Notes under the pieces: generated by a model
What the model was told of the DNA's origin: nothing
What the model saw: the letters and a program-made list of their open reading frames with translations, nothing else
The model's database searches: none
Translations under genes and position numbers: made by a program
Part shown: in pieces, positions 9,998-19,138 of the stretch
Numbering within the stretch: the first letter of the stretch is position 1
Layout: each line of letters starts with the position of its first letter
Assembly: GCF_000428105.1 (NCBI RefSeq)
Contig: NZ_KE386624.1
Span: 1-64,000 of the forward strand
Reading direction: 5' to 3'
Length of the DNA stretch: 64,000 nt
Origin: Bacteroides pyogenes DSM 20611 = JCM 6294
GTDB lineage: Bacteria; Bacteroidota; Bacteroidia; Bacteroidales; Bacteroidaceae

Positions 9998-10235
9998 AAG
10001 CAAATAATTTGCATTATAATAAACTGTAAATCAGATAAGTATGAGGTTTTTAAGGGACGACTAAATAGATTCTGTCAATAAGTATAGGATTGCAAGCCCT
10101 TGATTCAATATAACATCATCATTAAATCATCAATTCTAATTGGAATTTTACCATGATTTTCATCCTTCGGTGCTACATGATAACTATATTATTTAGTTAA
10201 TTGAACAACAACATGTGCAAACTCTACATTTTATA

Positions 10236-11291
10236 TTATCCAAAGTATTGTTTATACCACTCTGCAAAAGCTCTCAATCCATCTCTCAAACTTGTAGAAG
10301 GTTTAAATCCAAAGTCATTCTCCAATGGAGTGGTATCAGCATAAGTCACAGGAACATCACCTGGTTGCATAGGAACTAGTACTTTGTGAGCTTCGAAATC
10401 ATAATCAGCTGGCAATACACCTGCACGAATCAGTTCTTCCTGCAATATAGTCACAAAGTCCAAAAGATTCTCTGGTTGATTGTTTCCTATATTATATAAT
10501 GAATAAGGAGGAATTGGCAAACCATCCTCACCATTCTTCTTTTCAGGTGCATGTTGAATAATGCGTACCACACCTTCTACGATGTCATCAATATAGGTAA
10601 AGTCGCGTTTACAATTACCATGATTGAAGATCTGAATGGTCTTGCCTGCACGGAGTTTATCGGTAAAACCGAAATATGCCATGTCGGGACGACCTGCAGG
10701 ACCATATACAGTAAAGAATCTCAATCCTGTGCTTGGGATATTATAGAGTTTGCTATAGGCATGTGCCATGAGTTCATTGCTCTTCTTTGTTGCAGCATAA
10801 AGGCTGACTGGATTGTCCACCTTGTCATCAGTAGAATAAGGTACTTTCTTATTTGAACCATATACCGAACTTGACGAAGCATAAACAAAGTGTTCTACTT
10901 CATGATGGCGACATGCTTCCAAGAGATTGTAGAATCCAATCACATTGCTTTCGATATAAGCATCGGGATTGGTAATGCTATAGCGTACACCAGCCTGAGC
11001 AGCTAAATTCACTACAGCAGCAATCTTATTTTCAGTAAAAATCTTCTCAACGGCCTCTTTATTAGCTATAGAGTCATGCACGAAGATCCAATCTCTGCCC
11101 AAGGCTTCGATTTCGCGAAGACGTTCATACTTGATATTGACATCGTAATAGTCTGTAATGCTATCGATTCCTATTACCTTGATATCATTAACATCGTGGA
11201 ACAGACGCTTCACCAAATTACTGCCGATAAAACCTGCTGCACCGGTTACTAATACGGTCTTTCCCTCTAGGTTTACATTATATTCTACCAT
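10236..11291 (-). CDS. UDP-glucuronate 4-epimerase (GAE/LspL-like)
   Basis: A 351-residue extended SDR protein with VTGAAGFIGSNL (15-26) and catalytic SSSSVYGSNKK with YAATKK (Tyr165, Lys169). RFFTVYGPAGRPDMAYFGF is characteristic of UDP-glucuronate epimerases, which convert UDP-GlcA to UDP-GalA. It lies 5 bp downstream of ugd, whose product UDP-GlcA would be its substrate. The following 170 bp to the IS element hold no gene. Before the insertion this gene was presumably close to tviC in one continuous operon. Confidence 0.88.
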   Translation of the reverse strand: MVEYNVNLEGKTVLVTGAAGFIGSNLVKRLFHDVNDIKVIGIDSITDYYDVNIKYERLREIEALGRDWIFVHDSIANKEAVEKIFTENKIAAVVNLAAQAGVRYSITNPDAYIESNVIGFYNLLEACRHHEVEHFVYASSSSVYGSNKKVPYSTDDKVDNPVSLYAATKKSNELMAHAYSKLYNIPSTGLRFFTVYGPAGRPDMAYFGFTDKLRAGKTIQIFNHGNCKRDFTYIDDIVEGVVRIIQHAPEKKNGEDGLPIPPYSLYNIGNNQPENLLDFVTILQEELIRAGVLPADYDFEAHKVLVPMQPGDVPVTYADTTPLENDFGFKPSTSLRDGLRAFAEWYKQYFG

Positions 11292-11296
11292 GGTTT

Positions 11297-12622
11297 TTAG
11301 TCTCTTCTAAAGATGTCACGTGTATAAACTTTCTCTTCCACATCGCTTAAGCAATCATCAAAGCGGTTTGCAATAATCGCATGACTCATCTCCTTGAACT
11401 TGGCTAAGTCATTTACCACTCTACTACCAAAGAATGAATCACCATCTTTCATGGCTGGTTCGTAAATGACAACTTCTGCACCTTTTGCCTTAATACGCTT
11501 CATGATGCCTTGGATAGCACTCTGACGGAAATTGTCGGAATTGGACTTCATGGTGAGTCGATAAACGCCAATGACACATTCGTGCTCCTTAGAGCTATCC
11601 CACTCTCCATTCTCGCTATAGTAACCGGCTTTCTTAAGAACAGCATCTGCAATATAATCCTTCCGAGTACGGTTGGACTCTACAATAGCAGTCATCATGT
11701 TCTGGGGTACATCTTGATAATTGGCAAGCAACTGTTTGGTATCCTTTGGCAAACAATAGCCTCCATAACCGAAAGATGGATTGTTATAATGCGTCCCGAT
11801 TCGTGGATCGAGTCCGATGCCTTGAATGATGGCCGCACTATCGAGCCCTTTCATCTCCGCATAGGTATCGAGTTCGTTGAAGTAGCTGACACGGAGTGCA
11901 AGGTAGGTATTGGCGAAGAGTTTCACTGCTTCGGCCTCTTTCATGCCCATGAAGAGTGTATCGATATTTTCTTTGACAGCACCTTCCTGAAGCAGTTTGG
12001 CAAAAGTCTCGGCGGCTTCTTTCATGCGGTCGCCCTGAATTGCTTGAATTGCCTTATTTTCCTCACTGAATGTCTCCGGCATCATTTTGGGATAACCGAC
12101 GATAATTCTGCTGGGATATAAATTGTCGTACAATGCTTTGCTCTCGCGAAGGAACTCCGGAGAAAAAAGAAGCCGGAACTGGCGACGCTTGCCGTTTTCC
12201 AACGGTGGCATTTGCTTAAACTTCTCAGCGTACTTCACGTAGAGTGAACGACAATAGCCTACAGGAATGGTAGACTTGATGACCATCGTCGCATCCGGAT
12301 TGACACTGAGAACAAGATCGATGACATCCTCAAGATGGTGGGTGTCGAAAAAATTTTTAACAGGATCGTAATTGGTTGGAGCCGCAATGACAACATAGTC
12401 GGCATCTTTATAAGCGGAAGCCCCGTCGAGGGTTGCGGTAAGGTTCAAATTCTTTTCCGCAAAGAATTTTTCAATGTACTCGTCTCGGATAGGACTGACG
12501 CGATTGTTGATTTTCTCAACTTTCTCCGGAATCACATCTACGGCCGTCACCTCATGGTGTTGAGAGAGAAGGGTGGCTATGCTAAGCCCCACATAGCCTG
12601 TTCCGGCTACTGCTATTTTCAT
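11297..12622 (-). CDS. ugd: UDP-glucose 6-dehydrogenase
   Basis: The product is 441 residues from the chosen start. [14 protein letters not shown] forms the N-terminal NAD fold and [11 protein letters not shown] holds the catalytic Cys (about residue 290). The C-terminal domain has [16 protein letters not shown]. The reaction is UDP-glucose plus 2 NAD+ to UDP-glucuronate in the cytoplasm. The frame is open 16 codons further upstream (to 12670). The ATG at 12622 is preferred because it overlaps the TGA of capD as ATGA (12619-12622) and begins directly at the Rossmann strand. With the next gene it supplies GlcA and GalA for the capsule. Confidence 0.92.
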   Translation of the reverse strand: MKIAVAGTGYVGLSIATLLSQHHEVTAVDVIPEKVEKINNRVSPIRDEYIEKFFAEKNLNLTATLDGASAYKDADYVVIAAPTNYDPVKNFFDTHHLEDVIDLVLSVNPDATMVIKSTIPVGYCRSLYVKYAEKFKQMPPLENGKRRQFRLLFSPEFLRESKALYDNLYPSRIIVGYPKMMPETFSEENKAIQAIQGDRMKEAAETFAKLLQEGAVKENIDTLFMGMKEAEAVKLFANTYLALRVSYFNELDTYAEMKGLDSAAIIQGIGLDPRIGTHYNNPSFGYGGYCLPKDTKQLLANYQDVPQNMMTAIVESNRTRKDYIADAVLKKAGYYSENGEWDSSKEHECVIGVYRLTMKSNSDNFRQSAIQGIMKRIKAKGAEVVIYEPAMKDGDSFFGSRVVNDLAKFKEMSHAIIANRFDDCLSDVEEKVYTRDIFRRD

Positions 12623-14589
12623 ATTTGTGATTTGTTTAAATGTAATGTTTCTATTTTGCGGTCTCCACATTCATCCAACTCCTCATACTCCGAATTTTTG
12701 GAAACGAATTCCGGTACCACGTGTTTCATCAGCTTGACCGTATCGATGATATCGACCATGCGGGAAAGTCGCTCGAACTCCTGATAGTCGGGAAGGATGT
12801 CGGCATATTCGTATCGGCGGACCTTGGCGACTTTGATTTTTTTGTTTTCGGTAGGTATGGTGTTTTCTCCGTTGCTGAGGACTTCTTCGTAAAGTTTCTC
12901 ACCCGGACGGAGACCGGTGAACTCGATTTGGATGTCTTCGCCGGGACGGTAGCCTGCCAACTCGATCATGCGGGTGGCGAGGTCGACAATCCGGACGGCT
13001 TCGCCCATCTCGAAGACGAAGATTTCGTTGCCCTGCCCCATGGTGGCGGCTTCCATCACAAGACGGCAGGCTTCGGGGATGGTCATGAAGAAACGGATGA
13101 TATCGGGATGGGTGACGGTGACGGGACCGCCGTTTTCGATCTGTTCTTTGAAACGGGGTATGACGGAACCGTTGCTGCCCAGCACGTTGCCGAAGCGGGT
13201 GGTGATGAAGCGGGTATGCCCTTTCACCTTGCCTTCGCGGATGGCCCAACCGAGGCTTTGGACGTAGATTTCAGCCAACCGCTTGGAGGCTCCCATGACA
13301 TTGGTGGGATTGACGGCTTTGTCGGTAGAGACCATGACCATCTTCTCGGCTCCGTATTCTACCGCCATGTCGGCAACCTGGCGCGAACCGATGACGTTGA
13401 CGAGAACGGCTTCGCAGGGGTTTTCCTCCATCAGGGGGACGTGCTTGTAGGCGGCGGCATGGAAGACGATTTGCGGATGGTAGGTCTCGAACACCATGCG
13501 CAGGCGTTCGTTGACACGTACATCGCCGATGACGGGGACGAAATCGAGCGAGGGATAGTTGTGCTCGAACTCGAGACGGACATTGTGCAGCGGGGTCTCG
13601 GCGGAATCGAACATGACGAGTTTGCGGATGCCCATTTGCGCCAACTGGCGGCACAGCTCGCTGCCGATGCTGCCGGCGGCTCCGGTGACCAGAACGACTT
13701 TGCCGCGAAACTCTCCGGCAACTTGGTCCATGTCGATATTTATTTCGGGACGCCCCAAAAGGTCTTCGATCTTGATGGGGCGCACCCATTGATGGAACAC
13801 GCCTTTTTCGTCGGCCTCGCTGATGGAGGGGGCGATCAGTGTCTTGATATCGTATTCTTTGCAATATTGCAGGAGGCGTTTTTCTTCTTCACGGGTGTCT
13901 TCGTGAGCGGCGAAGAGGATGCCTTGAATGCGGTGGTTGAAGATCTGCTTCTCGAACTCGTCTTTATCGCGGAAAGAGTAGACGGGAAGGTCGGCAACAC
14001 GGCGGACAGAGGCTTTGCTGCCGTAGATGTAGAATCCCACGACTTTGTAGTGGGGGCTGTTGAGCAGACGTACTTTGAGGGATACGCTCTTATCGCCGAT
14101 GCCGTAGATGAGGATGCGCATGTTTTCTTTGGTGATGCGGCTCAACATGAACTCGTAGACGAGGATGAGGAGGTTGCGAACAACGACCATGGCGATGAAG
14201 GTGAGCATGCAGTCGAACAGCAGAAAGAATACTTTCTGGCTGTGTTGCCAATCGGGATGCGGGAAAAAGGTCCACAAGGCGACGGCCATGACGGCGGTTT
14301 TGACAAGCGAGCTGCAGGCGAGCCTCCAGAGTTCGCGCAACTGCGAGAAACGGATGGTGTTGCGATAGGTGTGGAACACGTATGAACCCAGCAGGGATGC
14401 CGCAATGGAAACGAGGGATACCCGGAAAAGCATGGGAACTTGAAAAAAGGTCTCGGTGATGTAGTGGATACCGGTATAGGCAACGAGCGTGCTGCACAGG
14501 GCAATAAAGGTATCGAGCGCCAAGACCGCCCAATAGCTGAAATAGTTGTTCCGCAGGTATTGGACAAGGTAGTTGAATTTCTTTTTCAT
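12619..14589 (-). CDS. capD: Membrane nucleotide-sugar 4,6-dehydratase/epimerase (FlaA1/CapD family)
   Basis: A 656-residue protein. Four hydrophobic helices at about 15-150 are followed by a CoA-binding-like Rossmann fold (about 155-270) and a second SDR domain with [12 protein letters not shown] (301-312). The active region [19 protein letters not shown] has the Met/Lys variant active site of WbpM/PglF-type UDP-GlcNAc 4,6-dehydratases. It would generate a 4-keto-6-deoxy-HexNAc nucleotide for a deoxy-amino sugar. It is the first biosynthetic gene after upxY (31 bp) and markedly richer in G+C than the genes further left. The opposite strand shows a long frame of Asp/Gly/Val/Phe-rich peptide, which is a codon-usage shadow. 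Confidence 0.9.
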   Translation of the reverse strand: MKKKFNYLVQYLRNNYFSYWAVLALDTFIALCSTLVAYTGIHYITETFFQVPMLFRVSLVSIAASLLGSYVFHTYRNTIRFSQLRELWRLACSSLVKTAVMAVALWTFFPHPDWQHSQKVFFLLFDCMLTFIAMVVVRNLLILVYEFMLSRITKENMRILIYGIGDKSVSLKVRLLNSPHYKVVGFYIYGSKASVRRVADLPVYSFRDKDEFEKQIFNHRIQGILFAAHEDTREEEKRLLQYCKEYDIKTLIAPSISEADEKGVFHQWVRPIKIEDLLGRPEINIDMDQVAGEFRGKVVLVTGAAGSIGSELCRQLAQMGIRKLVMFDSAETPLHNVRLEFEHNYPSLDFVPVIGDVRVNERLRMVFETYHPQIVFHAAAYKHVPLMEENPCEAVLVNVIGSRQVADMAVEYGAEKMVMVSTDKAVNPTNVMGASKRLAEIYVQSLGWAIREGKVKGHTRFITTRFGNVLGSNGSVIPRFKEQIENGGPVTVTHPDIIRFFMTIPEACRLVMEAATMGQGNEIFVFEMGEAVRIVDLATRMIELAGYRPGEDIQIEFTGLRPGEKLYEEVLSNGENTIPTENKKIKVAKVRRYEYADILPDYQEFERLSRMVDIIDTVKLMKHVVPEFVSKNSEYEELDECGDRKIETLHLNKSQI

Positions 14590-14620
14590 AGGTCGGAGTG
14601 CTTAATCTAAACTTCTATTT

Positions 14621-15190
14621 TCATTTGCAAGGCTCGACATAGCCGACGGGCATATCGACACAGGCGCTTCCAAGCAGGTCGAGACGGACGGCGACTTTGC
14701 TCTTGCCGTCGACGGTGACGAGCTCGCCTTCGAGCCCTTTCAAAGGACCTTTGACGACGCAGACTTTCTCGCCCCGCAGCAAGGGGGAATCGTTCATGCA
14801 GACGGCTTCGTCGGAATAGTCGAGCATGAAGCGGAAGCGGTTCATTTGTTCATCGGGAATAACGGCGGGAGAACTCTCGCCGCGCAATACCATATAGCGG
14901 CTGACGGCAGGAATGGTGAAGACTTCCATGCGCCGGCGAGGGTCGACATGGACAAAGACCATCATGGGAAGCAACACGCGGTCGACTACTTTGCGACGGT
15001 CGCTCCACTGACGGACTTCTTGCTGAATGGGAACGAAACTTTCGATTCCCATCTCGGATAAACGGTCGGCTACTTTCTTCTCGTGATGCATGCGCACAAG
15101 GGCGACATACCAACGTTTTGAGCACGCTACGCTTTCCCCTGTCCCACCCCGAGGGTCAGCGTTAACCATGTTTTTATCGATTAAATTCAT
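14621..15190 (-). CDS. upxY: UpxY-family capsule transcription antiterminator (NusG paralogue)
   Basis: A NusG-like protein of 189 residues. The NGN domain starts at KRWYVALVRMHHEKKVADRL and contains SFVPIQQEVRQWSDRRKVV, a hallmark of Bacteroides UpxY/LoaP-type specialised NusG factors. A C-terminal KOW segment reads GEKVCVVKGPLKGLEGELV. As first gene of the capsule operon it should let RNA polymerase read through the long leader and operon. The frame extends to 15244, but the -7 box at 15242-15249 would overlap that start, so ATG 15190 (MNLIDKN) is chosen. The usual partner upxZ is not found after it: capD follows directly. Confidence 0.9.
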   Translation of the reverse strand: MNLIDKNMVNADPRGGTGESVACSKRWYVALVRMHHEKKVADRLSEMGIESFVPIQQEVRQWSDRRKVVDRVLLPMMVFVHVDPRRRMEVFTIPAVSRYMVLRGESSPAVIPDEQMNRFRFMLDYSDEAVCMNDSPLLRGEKVCVVKGPLKGLEGELVTVDGKSKVAVRLDLLGSACVDMPVGYVEPCK

Positions 15191-15241
15191 TTTACCCCAT
15201 TTTATTCGTCGCAAGCGGCAACGAATAATTATAATCGGGTG

Positions 15242-15276
15242 CAAAGATAGAGAAAAAACCTAATAAACGTTTATTA
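15242..15276 (-). promoter_or_regulatory. Capsule operon promoter region with palindrome
   Basis: On the minus strand TATCTTTG (15242-15249) matches the Bacteroides -7 consensus TAnnTTTG and would start RNA near 15236, about 45 nt before the upxY ATG. No TTTG is found at the -33 position. Instead a perfect 16-bp palindrome TAATAAACGTTTATTA lies at 15261-15276, where a regulator could bind. No inverted repeats flank this promoter, so it does not look invertible, unlike most capsule promoters described in B. fragilis. Confidence 0.55.
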
Positions 15277-15391
15277 TTCTCCTCCTTTTAGTCTAAATTA
15301 GCGTGTTTATTTTTTAATGAATGCGCCGAAGCAGGCTCAAGTCCTTGAAACATGCCGTAATAAGTCAGACGGTATTCCGCTTTTATTTTCG

Positions 15392-15399
15392 TATATTTG
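15392..15399 (+). promoter_or_regulatory. -7 box for glycerophosphodiesterase gene
   Basis: TATATTTG matches TAnnTTTG exactly, 38 bp upstream of the preferred start codon. No clear TTTG is present at -33. Confidence 0.45.
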
Positions 15400-15437
15400 A
15401 AGCAAACATTCATTTATAATCAATGGAGGAAAGAACA

Positions 15438-16214
15438 ATGGGATGGAAAAAGATGACGGCGGTTTTCGCAATTGCGGGAATGGCGGCAAGCGCGCAGGCG
15501 CAACATACGCAGGTGATTGCGCACAGGGGGTACTGGAAAACGGAAGGTTCGGCGCAGAACAGCATCGCAGCGCTTCGGAAAGCCGACTCGATAGGTTGTT
15601 ACGGTTCGGAATTCGATGTGTGGCTGACGAAGGACAACAAGGCGGTGGTGAACCATGACCCGGTGTATAAGATGAGGAGTATGGAGGGGACGAAAGCGGA
15701 GGCGCTGACGGGGCTGAGACTGAGCAACGGCGAGAAGCTGCCGCTGCTGGAAGAGTATCTGGAGGCTGCGAAGGAAGGAAGCACGCAACTGATATTGGAG
15801 CTGAAAAAGCTCAGCAGCCCGAAGCGGGAAACGAGGGCGGTGCGGGAAATCGTGGCGCTGGCGAAAAGGACGGGGCTGGAGAAACGGATGGAGTATATCT
15901 CTTTCTCACTGCATGCCGTGAAGGAGTTTATCCGGATGGCGCCGGAGGGAACGCCCGTGTACTACCTGAACGGCGACCTTTCTCCGGCGGAACTGAAAGC
16001 GATCGGTTGCAGCGGTCCGGACTATCATCTGGGGGTGTTTAAGAAACATCCGGAATGGATCAAGGAGAGTCACGACCTCGGGATGAAAGTCAACGTGTGG
16101 ACGGTGGACAAACCCGAGGAGATGAGGTGGCTGATCGATCGGCAGGCGGACTTTATCACGACGAACGAACCGGTGGTGCTGCAGGAGATATTGAAAGAGC
16201 CGGTCAGTCGATGA
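15438..16214 (+). CDS. Secreted glycerophosphodiester phosphodiesterase
   Basis: A GDPD-family TIM barrel of about 258 residues. MGWKKMTAVFAIAGMAASA followed by QAQ is a signal peptide. The mature protein starts with VIAHRGYW, then YGSEFDVWLTKDNKAVVNHD, which together hold the catalytic His, Glu, Asp and His. LILELK, NVWTVDK and DFITTNEP complete the barrel. It should hydrolyse glycerophosphodiesters in the periplasm to glycerol-3-phosphate. ATG 15438 is chosen over 15423 because GGAGGA at 15425-15430 is a good ribosome site for it. The 3' end overlaps the convergent DUF308 gene by 11 bp. Confidence 0.9.
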   Translation: MGWKKMTAVFAIAGMAASAQAQHTQVIAHRGYWKTEGSAQNSIAALRKADSIGCYGSEFDVWLTKDNKAVVNHDPVYKMRSMEGTKAEALTGLRLSNGEKLPLLEEYLEAAKEGSTQLILELKKLSSPKRETRAVREIVALAKRTGLEKRMEYISFSLHAVKEFIRMAPEGTPVYYLNGDLSPAELKAIGCSGPDYHLGVFKKHPEWIKESHDLGMKVNVWTVDKPEEMRWLIDRQADFITTNEPVVLQEILKEPVSR

Positions 16215-16782
16215 TTTCGGCGTCTTCGATTTCTTCCGCAGGAGGGAGAACAGGAGGCTCGGGCCGGCAACGCATGAACTTGAACCAGTTGACCAACTCG
16301 GAAAGGGCGTATACGAGGCTGCAAATACCGATAATAAGGAAAGCGGTGTTGCGCGTCTGAGTGGGGTTGAACAGGGTCACGAAGCCGGCGATGAGGATGA
16401 GCACGGGCAACAGGTAGAAAGCCGCCGGCACCCTAACCCATCTGCGAGCCAGGGTAAGGGAGGATATCTGCTGCACCCCGCCGATAATCAGAATGAAGCC
16501 GAGCAGAAACATAAGGGCGTCGGCAAAGAAATCGGGCATGATGATGAGCCACAGTCCGAGCAGGATGCTGCCCACTCCTTCGACGGGAAAACGGGGAGCT
16601 TTGCCCGCCGCGCCTTTCTTCCGTCCGAAATAGGCGAAAAGGGTGATGATGCCGGGGATGAGAAACGCCACTCCCAGCGTTATGACGATATAAGCGGCGG
16701 CGGCATCGGGCCAGATGACTAATACCAGCCCCACTACCAGGGCAAACAGGATGCGGACAAGAGAGTAATTCATCGTTTTCAT
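16204..16782 (-). CDS. DUF308/HdeD-like membrane protein
   Basis: A protein of about 192 residues from MKTMNYSLVR with six predicted helices arranged in hairpin pairs (FALVVGLVLVIWP, YIVITLGVAFLIPGIITLF, ILLGLWLIIMP and so on). This is the repeated pattern of the HdeD/DUF308 family. The tail is Pro/Glu-rich (PPVLPPAEEIEDAEIID) and cytoplasmic or periplasmic. Function in Bacteroides is unknown; E. coli HdeD is linked to acid resistance. The frame is open to 16851, but the internal ATG at 16782 fits a membrane protein start better. The gene is convergent with the GDPD gene, overlapping in the last codons of both. Confidence 0.78.
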   Translation of the reverse strand: MKTMNYSLVRILFALVVGLVLVIWPDAAAAYIVITLGVAFLIPGIITLFAYFGRKKGAAGKAPRFPVEGVGSILLGLWLIIMPDFFADALMFLLGFILIIGGVQQISSLTLARRWVRVPAAFYLLPVLILIAGFVTLFNPTQTRNTAFLIIGICSLVYALSELVNWFKFMRCRPEPPVLPPAEEIEDAEIID

Positions 16783-16900
16783 AATGTTTTTTATTTTAAT
16801 CGGCTGAAGTGCATGGATTGCGAAGATAGGGCTTTTTATGCAAAATAGCAACGCGGTTTGCGGATTTTAAAGGTACCGGGTGATAAAAAAAACGTTTTCG

Positions 16901-16931
16901 TTTGAAAGTTCGGACAAAGTAAGTACATTTG
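16901..16931 (+). promoter_or_regulatory. Consensus Bacteroides promoter for the TrpG/PabA gene
   Basis: TTTG at 16901-16904, a 19-bp spacer and TACATTTG at 16924-16931 match the primary sigma consensus fully. RNA would start near 16938, only about 10 nt before the ATG at 16949. This excludes the longer frame beginning at 16880. Confidence 0.75.
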
Positions 16932-16948
16932 CGCTTCGTCAAAATAAA

Positions 16949-17512
16949 ATGAAAACGCTGCTTTTAGACAATTACGACTCTTTCACGTATAATCTGCTAC
17001 ATGCGTTGAAAGAGCTGGGAGCGAAGGAAGTGGAGGTGGTGCACAACGACCGGATAACGATAGAAGAGGTGGAGCGATTCGACCGGATTATTCTCTCGCC
17101 CGGTCCCGGACTGCCCGAAGAGGCGGGGTTGTTGTTGCCCGTGATCAGGCGGTACGCGCCTACCAAAAGCATTCTCGGAGTATGTCTGGGACATCAGGCC
17201 ATCGGCGAAGTTTTCGGAGCGCGGCTGAGCAATCTGAAAGAGGTATGCCACGGCATGCAGACTCCGGTAAGCATCACGGGAAACGACCGTATTTTCGAAG
17301 GATTGGGGCGGGAGCTCTCTGTGGGAAGGTACCATTCGTGGGTGGTGAGCCGGGAAGGCTTCCCCGACTGTCTGGAGGTGACGGCGGAAAGCGAAGAGGG
17401 CCTCATCATGGCTTTGAAGCACAAGACGTATGATGTGCACGGCATTCAGTTTCACCCCGAATCGGTATTGACTCCGATGGGAAAAGATATGATACGCAAC
17501 TTTCTCAAATAA
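16949..17512 (+). CDS. Anthranilate/aminodeoxychorismate synthase glutaminase subunit
   Basis: A class I glutamine amidotransferase of 187 residues. It opens with MKTLLLDNYDSFTYNL, has SPGPGLPEEAG, the nucleophile Cys79 in GVCLGHQAIGE, and the His/Glu pair in HGIQFHPESVLT. It releases ammonia from glutamine for TrpE or PabB. The gene stands alone with no chorismate-binding subunit nearby, so trpG and pabA cannot be told apart; such single subunits often serve both folate and tryptophan synthesis. The start is fixed by the promoter immediately upstream. The asparaginase gene follows 33 bp later, possibly co-transcribed. Confidence 0.9.
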   Translation: MKTLLLDNYDSFTYNLLHALKELGAKEVEVVHNDRITIEEVERFDRIILSPGPGLPEEAGLLLPVIRRYAPTKSILGVCLGHQAIGEVFGARLSNLKEVCHGMQTPVSITGNDRIFEGLGRELSVGRYHSWVVSREGFPDCLEVTAESEEGLIMALKHKTYDVHGIQFHPESVLTPMGKDMIRNFLK

Positions 17513-17545
17513 AAAATTTATTATCTTTACAGTCCGGATTATGAA

Positions 17546-18598
17546 ATGACAAAAACCATGAAAGATGCTACACCTTCCGTCTTGCTGATTTACACGGGCG
17601 GTACCATCGGGATGATAGCTAATCCCGAAACCGGGGCTTTGGAGAATTTCAACTTCGCTCATCTGCTGAAGCATGTGCCCGAACTGAAGAGGTTTAATTA
17701 CCGGATTTCATCGCACCCTTTCGATCCGCCTATCGACTCGTCGGACATGGAGCCTTTGCATTGGGCGAGGCTGGCGGGAATCATCGCGGAGCATTATGAG
17801 AGGTACGACGGGTTTGTGATTCTGCACGGCACGGATACCATGGCATACACGGCGTCGGCGCTGAGCTTTATGCTCGAGAATCTGAGCAAACCGGTGATTC
17901 TGACGGGTTCGCAACTCCCCATCGGCACACTGAGGACCGACGGGAAGGAGAATCTGATTACGGCCATCGAAATAGCCGCGGCGAAAAACAGCGACGGAAC
18001 GGCAACGGTGCCTGAGGTGTGTATCTTTTTCGAGAATCATCTGATGCGGGGAAACCGTACCACAAAGATTAACGCGGAGAATTTCAACGCGTTTCGCTCG
18101 TTCAACTATCCGGTGCTGGCGAAAGCGGGCATACACATCAAGTATGAACCGAACCTGATACGAAAGGCGGACGGGAAGAAACCGCTGATCGCTCACCGTC
18201 TCTTCGACACGAGTGTGGTGATTCTGACGCTTTTCCCGGGAATCGAGGAGCGGATTGTGACTTCGGTGTTGCATGTGCCGGGACTGAAGGCGGTGGTGCT
18301 GAAGACTTTCGGGTCGGGGAACGCGCCGCAGAAAGAATGGTTTATCAGGCAACTGAAAGAGGCTACGGAACGGGGAATCGTGATTGTGAACATCACTCAA
18401 TGCACATCCGGAGGAGTGGAGATGGAACGGTATGAAACGGGAATGCATCTGCTGGAAGCGGGTGTGATAAGCGGATACGACAGTACGCCGGAATGTGCGG
18501 TGACGAAGCTGATGTTCTTGCTGGGACACGGACTGACGAACAAGGAAATCAGGCAAAAAATGAACTCCTCGCTGGCGGGGGAAATAACGAAACGATAA
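17546..18598 (+). CDS. ansA: Type I (cytoplasmic) L-asparaginase
   Basis: A 350-residue asparaginase with both catalytic threonine motifs: LLIYTGGTIGM (about 13-23) and HGTDTMAYTASAL (about 91-103), then PVILTGSQLPIG. It lacks a signal peptide, as expected of the AnsA type, and should convert asparagine to aspartate in the cytosol. The family region RTTKINAENFNAF and TQCTSGGVEM are present. A weak -7 box TATCTTTA lies at 17522-17529. The gene sits between TrpG/PabA and a CheY-like gene, with 32-36 bp gaps that allow an operon. Confidence 0.92.
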   Translation: MTKTMKDATPSVLLIYTGGTIGMIANPETGALENFNFAHLLKHVPELKRFNYRISSHPFDPPIDSSDMEPLHWARLAGIIAEHYERYDGFVILHGTDTMAYTASALSFMLENLSKPVILTGSQLPIGTLRTDGKENLITAIEIAAAKNSDGTATVPEVCIFFENHLMRGNRTTKINAENFNAFRSFNYPVLAKAGIHIKYEPNLIRKADGKKPLIAHRLFDTSVVILTLFPGIEERIVTSVLHVPGLKAVVLKTFGSGNAPQKEWFIRQLKEATERGIVIVNITQCTSGGVEMERYETGMHLLEAGVISGYDSTPECAVTKLMFLLGHGLTNKEIRQKMNSSLAGEITKR

Positions 18599-18634
18599 AA
18601 AATTGAAAACGAACTGCTGAAAAAGAAAGATACA

Positions 18635-19000
18635 ATGAAGAAGAAAATCTTGCTTATCGACGACAAATCGGCCATCGGGAAGGTGGCAAGCGCATATCTG
18701 GCGGAAAATTACGACCTGATATATGTGGAAAATCCGCTCATGGCGATGGAATGGCTGGAGCAAGGAAACCGCCCCGACCTGATTATTTCGGATCTTTATA
18801 TGCCGCACATGACGGGAGATGTTTTTCTGAAGCGCATCAAAGAGGATGAGGCGCTGAGGACGATCCCGTTCGTTATCTTATCGAGCGAAGAGGATGCGGA
18901 CCGGAAAATCGAACTGCTGGCGGAAGGGGCGGCGGACTATATCTTAAAGCCTTTCGACCCGCTGGAATTGAAGATACGCGTTAAGAAAGTAATAGGATAA
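18635..19000 (+). CDS. Orphan CheY-like response regulator receiver
   Basis: A 121-residue stand-alone receiver domain. The acidic pair Asp9-Asp10, phospho-acceptor Asp53 (ISDLYMP), Ser84 and Lys105 (KPF) are all present, so it can probably be phosphorylated. There is no output domain and no histidine kinase nearby. It could be a phosphate sink or act by protein-protein contact. It lies 36 bp after ansA, and its RNA would run into the intergenic region that holds the small-RNA candidates. Confidence 0.88.
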   Translation: MKKKILLIDDKSAIGKVASAYLAENYDLIYVENPLMAMEWLEQGNRPDLIISDLYMPHMTGDVFLKRIKEDEALRTIPFVILSSEEDADRKIELLAEGAADYILKPFDPLELKIRVKKVIG

Positions 19001-19101
19001 ATGACGAATTGAAATGCCCGGAAACGGGAAATCGCCTCCTGAAAAGGAGTTATATAACCATTAATAGGGAGGATTGAGCTGCAATATACCACATAAGAGG
19101 T

Positions 19102-19133
19102 ATTGCGGGGGCAAACGGAAGCCGCTATCTTTG
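19102..19133 (+). promoter_or_regulatory. Promoter of a candidate plus-strand small RNA
   Basis: ATTG (19102-19105), 20 bp, then TATCTTTG (19126-19133): one mismatch to the Bacteroides consensus. No start codon with a frame longer than one codon follows before the terminator at 19201-19238. Confidence 0.5.
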
Positions 19134-19138
19134 CAGTA

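Larger units (their letters stand above)
8636..10061 (-). mobile_element. IS1182-like insertion sequence in the capsule operon
   Basis: A 1426-bp element oriented with the operon. Its ends are imperfect inverted repeats: GTCGTTCCTTAAAAAC at 8636 and, on the opposite strand from 10061, GTCGTCCCTTAAAAAC (one mismatch in 16). Both sides are flanked by TAAATA (8630-8635 and 10062-10067), read as a 6-bp target duplication; the exact split between repeat and duplication is ambiguous by 1-2 bp. The single transposase gene is frameshifted. Insertion lies between the UDP-glucuronate epimerase and tviC genes, not inside a gene. Confidence 0.85.

Noticed and set aside
12721..14385. A 554-codon open frame on the plus strand opposite capD
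   Set aside because: Its peptide is dominated by Asp, Gly, Val and Phe as expected from reading opposite a G+C-rich gene. It has no domain or signal, and capD is unambiguous.
14621..15244. Treating the gene as the housekeeping nusG
   Set aside because: It has the UpxY-type NGN sequence, heads a capsule operon, and lacks the secE/ribosomal-protein neighbours of nusG.
16880..16948. The longer N-terminus of the TrpG/PabA gene
   Set aside because: A perfect promoter lies inside it at 16901-16931, so these bases are not translated.
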